A DNA stretch of 64,000 bases from Sweltsa coloradensis (GCA_024449915.1 JAMZAV010000109.1:310001-374000), one strand, 5' to 3'; positions 38,725 to 48,824 are shown, counted from the stretch's first letter. Made by a program: numbers and translations. Notes: generated by a model not told the origin, from the letters alone.

Positions 38725-39125
38725 TAATAAAACTTGGCTGTCGGGATACGCCGTGTCGATTGTCATTAAAATGCTGACGTTTCGAACTGATTGCACAGCT
38801 CATCTTCAGAGATGTGAAGAGGAATCACTGGGCAGAACCTACTCGATCCAGCTCGACCCAGTGAATGACAAAGTACAATTGTGTGCAACCTCCTTTTATA
38901 TAAAACCATGACGCATGCGCGTTTAAGTAACATTGATATTTCTAGTTTGTTCTGCACGTGCTAACTTTAAACGTTCTAATGTTGGCCTCCAAGTTCTACT
39001 CAGTTTTAGCCCATCGTCTCTGTTAAAATTGTCAGATTTCATTTCTATTTTCAATAGCTTCACGTACAAGACGAGGGCGGTATTGTTTAACTGTGGCTAG
39101 TACACGTGTTTTTGTCAAAGTTGAT
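38725..39125 (-). repeat. Left inverted terminal repeat of the Penelope-like element
   Basis: On the minus strand it reproduces the 3' end of the element: CGTCTTGTACGTGAAGC, GCATGCGTCATGG, CACTGGGTCGAGC, CTGAAGATGAGC, GAAACGTCAGC. It includes part of the 3' coding region (after the GIY-YIG domain), so the inversion is longer than the non-coding end alone. On the minus strand it also contains a copy of the hammerhead-like core (38776-38809). Confidence 0.8.
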
Positions 39126-39629
39126 GAGACTGTGTTAAACTCTTCGTATTTCATGTTTGACGGACAATATTATAAACAATTGAAGGAACGCCTATGGGGT
39201 TCACCAGTTTCACCCGCTGTGGCTAATCTATACATGGAACGTTTTGAGGTTAATGCCCTAAAAGGAGCGAAGCTAGTGCCATCTCATTTTTATCGATTTA
39301 TGGATGACACATTCGCCGTGTGGCCTCATAGTAGGGAGGAGCTCGACGAGTTCTTAATATATCTTAATAGCCTGAGTGGTAGTATTAAGTTTACCATGGA
39401 AGTTGAAATCGATGGAAAGCTGCCGTTCTTGGATGTTATGGTGACTAGAAAAGGTGATGGCAGATTAGGACACTCCGTTTTCAGAAAAGCCACGCATACA
39501 GGTCGGTATTTGAATGCGGCTTCTCACCATCATCCCGCTCAAAAACGCGCTGTCCTAAACACTCTGGCGTGCAGAGCGAATAGAATTTCTGATAAAGAGC
39601 ATGTTGATGAGGAGGTTCAGATACTTTGA
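39093..39629 (+). pseudogene. Penelope-like reverse transcriptase, C-terminal half
   Basis: 178 codons open. YKQLKERLWGSPVSPAVANL and YMERFE precede the catalytic segment FYRFMDDTFAVWP (MDD in the YxDD motif). Then LPFLDVMVTRKGDGRLGHSV, FRKATHTGRYLNAASHHHPAQ and KRAVLNTLACRANRI follow. These match the conserved second half of Penelope-like polymerases. The first ~11 codons come from the inverted repeat and are not original. The frame ends at 39629 where the linker to the endonuclease would continue (NNRDISQALRKP in another frame). Confidence 0.85.
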
Positions 39630-39759
39630 AAAATGTTGCAGCAAAATGGATACAATAACAGAGATATTTCTCAAGCATTGAGAAAACCACCGTGTGTACC
39701 AGCCTTACCTACAGCTACTGGCGAGTTACAACAAAAAGAACGCTTTCCCGCTTGCATAT

Positions 39760-40140
39760 TTGCCATAATATGTTGAAAAAAACTACGGACCGAATTGGCA
39801 AGTTGTTGAAGAAATACAACATAAAAACAATTTACACCACGGATAGGAAGCTTTGTAGCATGTTTAACTCTGCGAAGGATAAGCTCCCCCCTTGGATGTA
39901 CCTGGAGTGTACGAGATACCGTGTGGGGCTTGTAATAACGTGTACATAGGGCAGACTGGTAGAAAGGTGTCAACAAGACTTAAAGAACATATAAGTCACA
40001 CAAAATTAGGTCATGTTGAAAAATCAGCTTTAGCAGAACATTGTGTTGACTTTTGTCATAACATCAACTTTGACAACACACGTGTACTAGCCACAGTTAA
40101 ACAATACCGCCTCGTCTTGTACGTGAAGCTATTGAAATAG
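39760..40140 (+). pseudogene. GIY-YIG endonuclease domain of the Penelope-like element
   Basis: In the first frame LKKTTDRIGKLLKKYNIKTIY leads to a segment with KLCSMFNSAKDKLP. After one frameshift near 39890 it reads GVYEIPCGACNNVYIGQTGR, where GVY...VYIGQTGR are the two signature segments and R of TGRK is the catalytic Arg, followed by STRLKEHIS and a Glu/His-containing SALAEHCVDFCHN. It cuts target DNA in this element class. Stop at 40140. Confidence 0.85.
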
Positions 40141-40321
40141 AAATGAAATCTGACAATTTTAACAGAGACGATGGGCTAAAACTGAGTAGAACTTGGAGGC
40201 CAACATTAGAACGTTTAAAGTTAGCACGTGCAGAACAAACTAGAAATATCAATGTTGATTAAACGCGCATGCGTCATGGTTTTATATAAAAGGAGGTTGC
40301 ACACAATTGTACTTTGTCATT

Positions 40322-40359
40322 CACTGGGTCGAGCTGGATCGAGTAGGTTCTGCCCAGTG
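40322..40359 (+). other. Long-stem hairpin in the Penelope-like terminal repeat
   Basis: CACTGGG at 40322-40328 pairs with CCCAGTG at 40353-40359. The loop holds TCGAGCTGGATCGAG. It lies just upstream of the hammerhead-like core. Confidence 0.6.
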
Positions 40360-40376
40360 ATTTCCTCTTCACATCT

Positions 40377-40410
40377 CTGAAGATGAGCTGTGCAATCAGT
40401 TCGAAACGTC
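40377..40410 (+). ncRNA. Hammerhead ribozyme-like core
   Basis: CTGAAGA (matches CUGANGA), stem II GAGCTG/CAGTTC (six pairs, one G-U) around loop TGCAAT, then GAAA and CGTC. All core positions of the CUGANGA-stem II-GAAA arrangement are met. Hammerhead motifs are known in the terminal repeats of Penelope-like elements. Stems I and III are not closed by nearby sequence in this single copy, so self-cleavage cannot be claimed from sequence alone. The reverse copy is at 38776-38809 (-). Confidence 0.6.
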
Positions 40411-40503
40411 AGCATTTTAATGACAATCGACACGGCGTATCCCGACAGCCAAGTTTTATTATTGACTCGGGCCGTGAAAGCCTACGACAAGTCTCAACGA
40501 CCA

Positions 40504-41195
40504 CTCCATCAGTCCATCTCACTTTGGGGCGCTACGGTGTACCCTAGTCGGTCTGCCAAGTACCTTGGAGTAACCTTTACAGACATTCTGAACTGGGGTG
40601 CTCATTGCCGTGACGTCATCAACCGTGCGCGGGTCGAGACTAAATTTACTCGTGATGCTTCGTGGGCGACTTTCTGGATGCAGTTTCCGTACTCTACGGC
40701 ACACTTATAAAACTTTCATTCGTCCCCTCTTTGAATACGCGGCCCCGGCGCTGACACCCGTCTTTGGAGGATGTCTCCAGCAATACTTCTCGCTGGAGCG
40801 AAGAATCCTTCGCCGCATCGCGCGGCTTCCTCCGATGACGCGGAATGAAGACGTGTATGCCCAAACCGGCGTCGGTGGTATCAGCGCTCGACTCGACACC
40901 CTCGCAGGGGCTTACGTGCAACGTCTTCAAGCAGGCGGCAGGAATGAGCTTCACGACCTCGTTTCGCGTCCTCGAGTCTTCAGACCTCTACCGCGATTCA
41001 AGTACCCTTATCCGCCTTTTGCCTTTCAATTTGTCTAACTTTATAAATGTCATGTTCTCTTGTTGTTTTTCATGTAATGTTTAATTTGTAACTCTGTTAT
41101 CACTGTGTCAGGCTACAGAGGGCACACTTGCCCTGCATTAGCCTTCCTGCCCTATGGGCAGGTAAAATACAATAAATTAATTAATTACTGGCGTG
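40504..41195 (+). pseudogene. Jockey/CR1-like LINE, C-terminal part and 3' end
   Basis: Continues the LINE interrupted at 38711: LHQSISLWGATVYPSRSAKY, LGVTFTDILNWGAHC, then a shifted frame RLNLLVMLRGRLSGCSFRTL, YKTFIRPLFEYAAPALTP, LERRILRRIARLPPMT and LDTLAGAYVQRLQ. This is the usual post-RT region of this group. The 3' UTR has two stem-loops, AGGGCA-CACT-TGCCCT (41119-41134) and CCTGCCC-TAT-GGGCAGG (41146-41162), before the AATACAATAAATTAATTAATTA tail. There is at least one frameshift near 40650. Confidence 0.8.
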
Positions 41196-41689
41196 TCAAT
41201 AGAAGCCATCTTGAAATTCAGTTTGCATGTTAAGTAGATGGGAGCGATTTGTAGCCCTAATATTTTTTAAGATGGCCGTCATGTTGACAGGTGAGCATAT
41301 TAGACATAAGCACCATATGATTACTAAATTCCCTTACGCAATAACTTCTTATTGTTTCTGTTTGTGCACTCGCCATTTTGAAAAGGTGGGATTAACGATT
41401 AAATTTGGTACTCTCGTGTGTGTGCGGACGTATTGGAGACTGCGGAGTTTGCCTATTATAGATGTTTAATATCAATGATTCGTCCCATTGAAAAAGGGTA
41501 AACATTTTTTTTTCAATCCAAATTTAAAAAAAAAATATAGTCAAACTTAAAAACCTATCATTAACCAGGGTTTAAATTAAGAAGTTCATGTACACAATCA
41601 TGAACGCCATGGCTGCAAGGGTTAGTATTAGCCCCCAAAAGATCAGGTGGCTTGTAGGAAGGGGCTTCCACAGAGAGGTTAGGTTAGTA
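41196..41689. other. Unassigned spacer
   Basis: Contains TTAAGTAGATGGGAGCGATTTG and CAAGATGGCC-like words that reappear in reverse near 43060-43115 (CAAATCGCTCCCATTTG, TTTCAAGATGG), so part may be an inverted repeat of a mobile element spanning about 41210-43130. An 80-codon frame at 41227-41469 has no motif. Confidence 0.4.
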
Positions 41690-42095
41690 TAGGCCACACA
41701 CGTCTAACTCACGGATATTTCATAACCAGAGAAAAGGCTGTTCTCAGATGTGATACATGTAATGTATCTTCAACCGTGCATCATATGTTAGCAGAATGTA
41801 CCAAATATGATGCCTTACGCACGCAATTTGATCTCTCCCAATAATATGATATCGGCGGCAAACTTTCTAAATTTCTCAATTTAAGTAATTTATGTAACAA
41901 AATTTGATTCACATGAAACACATTTCTTTATTTCAATCCAAAAATTCCTACTACTATCACCACTATCATTTTCTTTTCTTTGATAAACTTAGAAAACAAT
42001 ATAATCATCAAACAAGCCATAGACTCGTATTAACTTTCAATACTACAGGCGGCGCAATAATATGACCTAACCGGTTAAAGCGCCCTAGTTTCTTA
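41690..42095 (+). repeat. LINE-A, knuckle region plus 3' end
   Basis: AGTATAGGCCACACACG, AACTCACGGATATTTC, CAGATGTGATACATG, CCGTGCATCATATGTTAGC (CDTC...VHHMLAEC), TKYDALRTQFDLSQ, UTR, hairpin GGCGGCGCAATAATATGACC...AAAGCGCCC. The tail TTTCTTATTCC replaces CTCACGTCG. It marks the left end of a block that is duplicated at 53970. Confidence 0.75.
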
Positions 42096-42400
42096 TTCCT
42101 TTTTTGTCGAATGCACAAATGTTACATGCACATGCCTATCGAATGGCATTTAGTATCGGTTATAAATGAAAATTTGTCTGAACCGGCACCTCCACCAAAA
42201 TATGTTTTTTTTTTTTAAGTCGCATAACTTTGATTCACATCGGATCGGGTCCCAAATACACGACCTGACCTTAAATTTCGGGTATTCGCACACCACTACT
42301 TTCAATTCTAGTAAATGTTCAAGTTTATAGCTAATTCATGTCCGAAATACAACTTGTGGCTACGTGTGTACTATAGTTCAATTTCTCTTGTTTAAATGTT
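42096..42400 (+). repeat. Repeat E, fullest copy
   Basis: GCACATGCCTATCGAATGGC, ATTTAGTATCGG, TCTGAACCGGCACCTCCACC, GATTCACATCGGATCGGG, TTTCGGGTATTCGCACACC, CTATAGTTCAATTTCTC. Matches 36125-36620 and 54170-54365. Element type unknown; no coding capacity seen. Confidence 0.65.
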
Positions 42401-43268
42401 GTAGCTGATTGTTGGTTATTTGTAGACATCAAATACTTGGCCAGGTATCACCAACTCGAATATCCTATTTAACGAAGATAAACCTTTAGTACTTATTAGA
42501 TTTTAATTGCATGTCATAAAGTAACGTCGGTGAGCATAATGTTTAGAATTGCCAGCAAAGTTTGATTAGTCTTTGCCTTGGACGACAGGTATTTGACTTA
42601 AATCCAGGGTTTCGTTCTAAATACTCTTGTTATCGAACACGTTAACATGTTAAACATTTCAAGTGGAGTTAACGTGTAAACTCACTATAGTGTGGTTGCT
42701 GGGTCAATCCCAATGCTTCTTAGGCACACTATACCCGTTAGTCTACTAACTCCATAGATATTGAACACCTTTAGTAGGCTAGATTAGCTGTCTCCTATAC
42801 CTCCGCACAGGCGCGAGCGTAGCAAATTGAAGAGTCAATCGGCCCATTTCAAGATGGCGATTTGGCGTTTTAATTGATGCTTTTTTAATGCAATAAAGTA
42901 TTTTTCTGGATTGTTTGATATAGTTTTAGCTTGTGCAGCATGGTAATAAACAAACAGAAACAATAAGAAGTTATTGCATAAAGGAATTTAGTAATCATTT
43001 GGCGTTAAAGGCTAGTATGCTTACCTGTCAACCTGGCGGCAATCTTGAGAACTATTTTTGCTACAAATCGCTCCCATTTGATTTTCATGTAAACTGGAAT
43101 TTCAAGATGGCTTCTAATTGTCACGGAAGTGGACCAATGATTGCTAATCTAGCCTACAATAGGGGTTCAATATCTATGACTAACTCACAGCTTGACTACC
43201 GCCTGATTGTGACGTCACTTTCGTTTTTAATCATTATCGAATTTTCTCAGCTAGATTTGTCGACTGCC
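42401..43268. other. Unique stretch inside the duplicated block
   Basis: Absent from the sister copy of the block (54365-54375). Has a 114-codon frame at 42933-43277 without motifs, and the inverted words shared with 41210-41250 (ATGGGAGCGATTTG). The absence in the other copy and the inverted ends suggest an insertion or a deletion. Confidence 0.4.
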
Positions 43269-43602
43269 CCCGTCTGAGCCCGGGGTACAATTGGTCCAGT
43301 GCATATAGCTTTGCTAATCGTACAAGGCGATTCAAGTGGAAATGTCCACCTCGCAAACATTAGCTAGAAAGAGGGGAGTATAGCACTTGCTGAAACTAGA
43401 GGCGACCTCTGGTAATCGTCGTCGGGGACTCCTCCCCTTTCCCTCCACGATGACGATGACAATAACGACCTCTTCGTGATAACTTCTTTCCCCTACCCGT
43501 GGCTGGTTCTGACCAGCATGGGCCCCCCCCCCCCCCCCTTAGGCTAGAGTGGTGCATTATGACCTAACGGTTGACGCACCCTTAATCCAAACAAAACATA
43601 TG
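43269..43602 (+). repeat. SINE-B, near full length
   Basis: Head CCCCGTCTGAGCCCGGGG, box A changed (TTGGTCCAGTGCATATAGC), box B GATTCAAGTGG, GAGGCGACCTCTGG. The body is shortened (CACGATGACGATGACAATAACG). Hairpin CCCGTGGCTGGT-TCTG-ACCAGCATGGG, GAGTGGTGCATTATGACC and GACGCACCC. Confidence 0.8.
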
Positions 43603-43782
43603 AATAAAAAATTAATCGACTTTGATAAAATAAAGCTTTGAGAATATCACTAAGAGCTACCAACAGCGCCATACTGCCGAGTGGCGGTTGTTTTAACCAT
43701 ATCAAGAGAGTTTTGTTTTTTTATACGGTAGCTATGGAGTTGCACCCTTTTAATGACCCAAGGTTCACTAGTTCACCGATTA

Positions 43783-43850
43783 AATTCACATCAAACACAT
43801 TTTATTTATTTCCATTTAAATCATTTTTCTTTTGCTATTACTTTCATCAC
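43783..43850 (+). repeat. LINE-A tail, first piece of a nested set
   Basis: ATTCACATCAAACACATTTT through TTTGCTATTACTTTCATCAC. Interrupted at 43851 by an inverted-repeat transposon and at 44431 by SINE-B. Remaining pieces are 44403-44430 and 44799-44925, the last with the hairpin GGCGGCGCAATATGACC...GAAGCGCCC and CTCACGTCGTTG. Confidence 0.75.
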
Positions 43851-44402
43851 CAGGGCTCGAATTTTAAAATATTGCACTCCGGGCGAGTGCTCTTGTAAAT
43901 TTACTAGTCCGAAATTAAAAACACTAGTCCGAATTCCTACTCCAAACCACTACTAGTACTACTATAATTTAAATACGTAATTTCGTAAAAATAATTTATA
44001 ACGTAATATTTGGCTACCCTTTTTAAATGGACCGTGTTTATCTCCTACGTTAGATATCTCACAAACAGAACGTCAAAACATCGAATTTATAGTTGGTGGC
44101 CAAAACGTAGCAACGTGAGTTCTGTTAACCAGCGTTCTTGAAAACATCGCACACGATTCTTCTCATATTTTGCATTGTCAGCAGTAAGATTAGGTTTCTG
44201 TTTCTTGTTTGGGTTATCAACTCCTTGAAAATACCGCCACATATTTGTTGACCGCGCAGTTTGAAACGTAATGTACGCAATTTATGTTACGGCTCACCAA
44301 AAAAATCACTTGCTTGCTGGGCGAGTGATTTCCAAAAGTTACTCGCCCGCGCAACAATACACTCGCCTCGGGCGACCGGGCGAGCGTTAAATTCGAGCCC
44401 TG
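43851..44402. mobile_element. hAT-like non-autonomous DNA transposon
   Basis: Ends CAGGGCTCGAATTTTAA (43851) and TTAAATTCGAGCCCTG (to 44402) are inverted copies. CAGGGCTCGAA-type termini are typical of hAT family miniature elements. The interior has CCGGGCGAGTGC, ACTAGTCCGAA (twice) and CTCGCCTCGGGCGACCGGGCGAG, with no transposase. The flanks TCATCAC and ATCCACCA look like a mutated 8-bp duplication of the LINE-A word TCATCACC. Confidence 0.7.
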
Positions 44403-44430
44403 ATCCACCATCATTTTCTTTTCTATATAA

Positions 44431-44798
44431 GCCCGGGGTAGAATAGGCCCAGAGCATGGCTCTGCTAATCGTAAAAGGCGATTCAAGAGAAAAAGTCCAC
44501 CTCGCAAACATCAGCTAGAAAGAGCTTCGTATCTTACTCCCGGAAACTAGAGGCGAGCTCTGGTAACCGTCGTCGGGGACCTTGTCCCCTTCCCTTGACG
44601 ACCCCCCGGCGACGATGACAATGACACAACGAACGATGACAAAGACGATGACGACCGCGACGTGAGAAAACCCCCTTCCTCCCCTTACTCGTGGCTGGTT
44701 CTGACCAGCATTGGCCCCTCCTCCCCCCCCCTTAGGCTAGAGTGGTGCATTATGACCTAACGGTTGGCGCGTCCTTAATCCAAATAAACCAAAAAAAT
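44431..44798 (+). repeat. SINE-B inserted in LINE-A
   Basis: Starts GCCCGGGGTAGAATAGG (the first 11 bases of the head are missing). Boxes A and B, body and hairpin CTCGTGGCTGGT-TCTG-ACCAGCATTGG, GAGTGGTGCATTATGACC and GGCGCGTCC. Flanking TATATAA (44424) and ATATATAAAA (44803) fit a short target duplication. LINE-A sequence resumes directly after it. Confidence 0.8.
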
Positions 44799-44925
44799 AT
44801 ATATAAAACTTTTAAAACAATATAATCACCAAACACACCATTAACTCATTTCATAAACTTCCTATATAACAGGCGGCGCAATATGACCTAACCGTTTGAA
44901 GCGCCCTTGTTTCTCACGTCGTTGT

Positions 44926-45490
44926 ACTTGACCATCTCGAGTGCGGTTGGCTACACCAGAGATTATATTAGTGACCGGCACCACTAAAGCAACCCATGCA
45001 CTAAACAATATGGCAGCTAAATTATCGCTATCGTCTACATTTCCTTCAGGCTTCAGTGGGCATTAATTAAAAATATGATATGATCCGCCAAGACTAATGT
45101 GTATTATTAGTAGTTAATGTAAAAATATCGTCTAAAAACTAGAGTCTCAGCCACAGGAGGCTGGGTGAGTAGCGGGTGTTGGACGTTTGGATCACTAAGG
45201 GGGCCACACAAGGAGAAGATAAGAAGATAGAAGTTAAGAAGGGAGGGGAGATATGCATGAGAACTGCACACATCATACACATTTGTTTAATTTCTTTATT
45301 TCCATTTTAGGAAATAACTGTATTGTTTTGATTTAATGTTTTATCTCCATCATTGTGTTTTCTTTTATATACACTTAGAAAACAATATAATCATTATAAA
45401 ACACACCATAAACACTTCTCATAAACTTTTAATATCACAGGTGGCGCAATATGATCTAACCGGTTGAAGCGCCCTTGTTTCTCACGTGGT
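44926..45490 (+). repeat. Repeat Z, unit 1, with LINE-A end
   Basis: Z-specific words: GGCTACACCAGAGATTATA, GTGACCGGCACCACTAAAG, GTGGGCATTAATTAAAAATA, TGATCCGCCAAGACTAATG, CTAGAGTCTCAGCCACAGG and ATGCATGAGAACTGC. A LINE-A 3' end follows (45265-45490, hairpin GGTGGCGCAATATGATC...GAAGCGCCC, CTCACGTGGTTG). The Z part is of unknown origin. Confidence 0.75.
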
Positions 45491-46140
45491 TGTGGGACTT
45501 CGTCATCAACGGATCATTGCAGGCTTCACCAAAGCAGACCATGCACTAACCAAGACAGCACACTCTAGAAGCTAATGTAGTAACCTATTGAACATCGCTT
45601 TGTATGCAGCGCTCTTACCACCCAGTTGAGGATATTATCAACTCCTTCAGGGTGCATGGATGATAAGTAACCAATCAAATTTTGACATAAAAAATCGCAT
45701 TTTTTATATTTATTCAGGGTTTAGTGGGCATTAATTAAAAAGATTAAATGATCCGCCAAGACTAATGTGTATTATTAATAGTTTCTGCACAAATGACTTC
45801 TAAAAAACTAGAGACGTAGCCACAGGACGACTAGGGGAGTTGGGTGCTGGACGTTTGGATCACTAAGGGGGCCAAACACGGAGAAGATAAGAAGATAGAA
45901 GTTAAGAAGGGAGGGGAGATATGCATGAGAGCATTTTTTAATTTCTTTATTACCATTTCAATAAATAACTATTGTTTTGCAATAACTATCATCACCATCA
46001 TTGTATTTTCTTTAATATACACTTAGAAAACATTATATTTATTATAAAACACACCATTAACTCTTCTCATCAACTGTCAATATCACAGGCGGCGCAACAT
46101 GACCAAGCCGGTTGAAGCGTCCTAGTTTCTCACGTAGTTG
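45491..46140 (+). repeat. Repeat Z, unit 2, with LINE-A end
   Basis: Longer form with an extra segment, GAACATCGCTTTGTATGCAG, CGCTCTTACCACCCAGTTG and GGGTGCATGGATGATAAG. Then GTGGGCATTAATTAAAAAG, GGGGGCCAAACACGG, ATGCATGAGAGC and a LINE-A end (45935-46140, GGCGGCGCAACATGACC...GAAGCGTCC, CTCACGTAGTTG). Confidence 0.75.
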
Positions 46141-46523
46141 TTTGTAAATTCTTGATGGCCCGCTGGCTACACCAAAGATTAGTGACTGGCACCACTAAAA
46201 CAAACCGTGCCGAGGAACATGAACTGATCAAGAAAGCACACTCTAGTAGCTTATGTCGGAACCTATTGAACATCGCTTTGTATGCAGCGCTCTTACCACC
46301 CAGTTGAGGATATTATCAACTCCTTCAGGGTGCATGGATGATAAGTAACCAATCAAATTTTGGACATAAATTATCGCATTTTTTAATATTTCTTTAGGGT
46401 TTAGTGGGCATTAATTAAAAAGATAAAATGCCGCCAAGACTTATGTGTATTATTAGACGAGTGAGCGAAGCGAATGAGGAAATTAAAACGCTACTCGATC
46501 GAGCCTTGTCGTGACAGTGTCGT

Positions 46524-46676
46524 CCCGTCTGGGCCCGGGGTAGAATTGGCCCAGAGCATGGCTCTGCTAATCGTAAAAGGCGATTCAAGAGAAAAAGTAA
46601 ACCTCGCAAACATCAACTAGAAAGAGCGGAGTATCTTACTCCCCGAAACTAGAGGCGAGCTCTGGCAATCGTCGTT
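46524..46676 (+). repeat. SINE-B head half
   Basis: CCCGTCTGGGCCCGGGG through boxes A and B to GAGGCGAGCTCTGGC and AATCGTCG, then cut. No hairpin or 3' end. Confidence 0.8.
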
Positions 46677-46751
46677 TATTATTTTGTTTTGTTTTTTTTG
46701 TTATGCATGGCTTCTGTCATTCTTTAAATAATGCTGGCTCTCAAGGATACT

Positions 46752-47012
46752 ACTAGGGAAACGCCAAAGTCGTTGTTAGACGAGTGAGTGAGCCATGTGT
46801 TGAGTACCCGGGAACATTATTGTGGTATAAATAATAGTGTTTTCTAGTTTAGTTTGTATAAGAACACGTCAACTGTAAGGCCATAATGCGCCACTCTAGC
46901 CTATGATAGGCTAGGCAGGCCTATTAGTAGGGGGAAGAAAAGTAATGTTAGTAAGTACTCAACACATGGCTCGCTCACTCGTCTAACAACGACTTTGGCG
47001 TTTCCCTAGTTA
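46752..47012. mobile_element. Inverted pair of SINE-D heads
   Basis: A 54-bp arm (TAGGGAAACGCCAAAGTCG...TGTTGAGTAC) is followed about 150 bp later by its reverse complement (GTACTCAACACATGGC...GGCGTTTCCCTA). The middle contains a reversed SINE 3' end (CACGTCAACTGTAAGGCC, ATAATGCGCCACTCTAGCC). This is either a small foldback transposon or two SINE-D copies in opposite directions. Confidence 0.6.
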
Positions 47013-47685
47013 GTTTCTGTATAAATGACGTCTGAAAATCTGGATAGTAGGTCCGGTCAGAGACTCAGCCAGAGCAGGACTGGAGGAATTGGGTGTTGAA
47101 CGTTTGGGTCACTAAGGGGGCCGTACAAGAGTAGATAAGGAGTTGGAAGTTATGATACAAAGAAGAAGGTAGGGGAAATATGCATGAGAACTTCTTTATG
47201 GGGTACATAGATGAGAATAAGTGGAAGGACCCCCTACACCCTCGTGATCACATCGTGCCACACCGAAGAGTTATCCATTTTCTTTAGCTTGATCGTGATT
47301 GGCTAGCCTCAGTATGTGAAAATGCGCGCGCAGTCGAGTGCTCTTGTTTCAAGTGTAGGCAGAGAAAGAGATAGAAGGATTTCACTCTTGTTGACTATTG
47401 GATCTCTGATGAAGATAGATTGGTTTCTCCAAAGGATAAAATTAAGGTCAATAGTTTAGGTGTGAAATGTTATTTTGTAGAAAAGTTGTTGTCACGCTTG
47501 AGACGATTTGTACAAGCTCCATGGATTTGCTATTACTATCATCATAATTTTATTTTCTTATATATTCACTTCGAAAACAATCTAATCATCAAACACACCA
47601 TTAACTCATCTCATCAAGTTTCATTATCACAGGCGGCGCTTATGACTTAATCGTTTGAAGCGCTGTAGTTTCTCACGTCGTCGTG

Positions 47686-47978
47686 GTAGTTCTGGCCAAT
47701 AGCCGTGGAATGACCACGGAGATCCAGCGTTCTAATCAGTACAATGTATTCTCTTTGGTTTGTAAAGTTGTTTTCATGATATATTTTGGTAAATAGAGTT
47801 TTATTTCCATTCATTTAACCAAAAACAAGATAATTAGTAGTCGATGAATTAGTAAGCAACAAGTAATGTGGACCTAATTGGACAAACCAGGGAAAATGAT
47901 CTTCCCACTTAACGTTATTTCTTTTGGTAGTTGATTAACTTGGCAGAGTTCCATGATTTGATGATTTGTTTAGATAAA
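47686..47978. other. Short spacer before the tandem array
   Basis: No shared repeats; leads into AACGAGATCTAGCGG, the first array unit. Confidence 0.4.
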
Positions 47979-48410
47979 CGAGATCTAGCGGAGCCGAGAG
48001 CTAATCTGATTGTTGGTGACGCTGAGCGGTTTCATCTTAAGACTATCTTTGCTCGACTATTGCCACGAGCCATCTGAATGTACCAAATATGATGCCTTGC
48101 GCACGCAATTTGATCTCTTCCAATCATATGATGAACTTCTATCATACAGCGACAAACTTTCTAAATTTCTCATTCAAAGTAATTATTATCATAACCATCA
48201 TTTCTTTTCTTATGTATATACATGCACTTTGGAAACAATATCATCATCTTACACTCACTATCAACTCATTTCATTACCGTTCAATGTCACAGGCTGCGCA
48301 CTATTACTTAACCGGTTGAAGCACCCTTGTTTCTCACGTCGTCGTCCTGCCGTGGAGTTCATGAATTCTGCATGGTGCCATGGATCAAGTTAATGTTTTG
48401 TTTATTGAAA
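47979..48410 (+). repeat. Tandem array unit 1 (~430 bp)
   Basis: CGAGATCTAGCGGAGCCGAG, AGCTAATCTGATTGTTGG, TTTGCTCGACTATTGCCACG. Then a LINE-A ORF tail (CTKYDALRTQFDLFQSYDELL, SDKLSKFL), a shortened UTR, GGCTGCGCACTATTACTTAACC, GAAGCACCC, CTCACGTCGTCGTCC and a unit-specific CCGTGGAGTTCATGAATTCTG. The loop reads CTATTACC where LINE-A elsewhere has ATATGACC, which is diagnostic of this array. Confidence 0.85.
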
Positions 48411-48824
48411 CGAGATCGAATGGATCCGAGAGCTAATCTGATTGTTGGTCGCAGCTGAGCTGTTTAATCGTAATTCTATCTTTGCTCGACTATTGCCACG
48501 AACCATTTGAATGTACCAAATATGATGCCTTGCGAACGCAATTTGATCTCTTCCAATCATATGATGAACTTCTATCATACAGCGACAAACTTTCTAAATT
48601 TCTCATTCAAAGTAATTATTATCATAACCATAATTTCTTTTCTTATGTATACATGCACTTTGGAAACAATATCATCATCTTACACATACTATTAACTCAT
48701 TTCATTACCGTTCAATGTCACAGGCTGCGCACTATTACCTAACCGGTTGAAGCACCCTTGTTTCTCACGTCGTCGTCCTGCCTTGGAGTTCATGAATTCT
48801 GCATGGTTCCATAAAATTTTGAAA
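48411..48824 (+). repeat. Tandem array unit 2 (414 bp)
   Basis: Same plan. CGAGATCGAATGGATCCGAG, GTCGCAGCTGAGCTG, CCACGAACCATTTGAATG. 17 bases are missing at the end (CCATAAAATTTTGAAACGAG) relative to unit 3. Confidence 0.85.

Larger units (their letters stand above)
38725..40490 (+). mobile_element. Penelope-like element with inverted terminal repeats
   Basis: Contains a reverse transcriptase remnant and a GIY-YIG endonuclease. The first ~400 bp (38725-39125) are an inverted copy of 40060-40461. The 3' terminus continues past the inverted repeat with TTGACTCGGGCCGTGAAAGCC, TACGACAA (40462-40490). The flanking 13-bp duplication is exact. Low divergence between the arms and an exact duplication point to a fairly recent insertion. 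The copy is 5' truncated, so the N-terminal half of the RT is missing. Confidence 0.85.
46141..47685 (+). repeat. Repeat Z, unit 3, interrupted
   Basis: Z sequence runs to about 46455, is broken by SINE-B (46524) and an inverted SINE-D pair (46752-47012), and resumes at 47012 (AAATGACGTCTGAAAATC, GGGGGCCGTACAAG, ATGCATGAGAACTTCTTTATGG). It ends in AGTATGTGAAAATGCGCGCG, GTCGAGTGCTCTTG and a LINE-A end (47525-47685). The interrupting segment is missing from the sister unit at 55451-56290, so it arrived after the block duplication. Confidence 0.7.
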
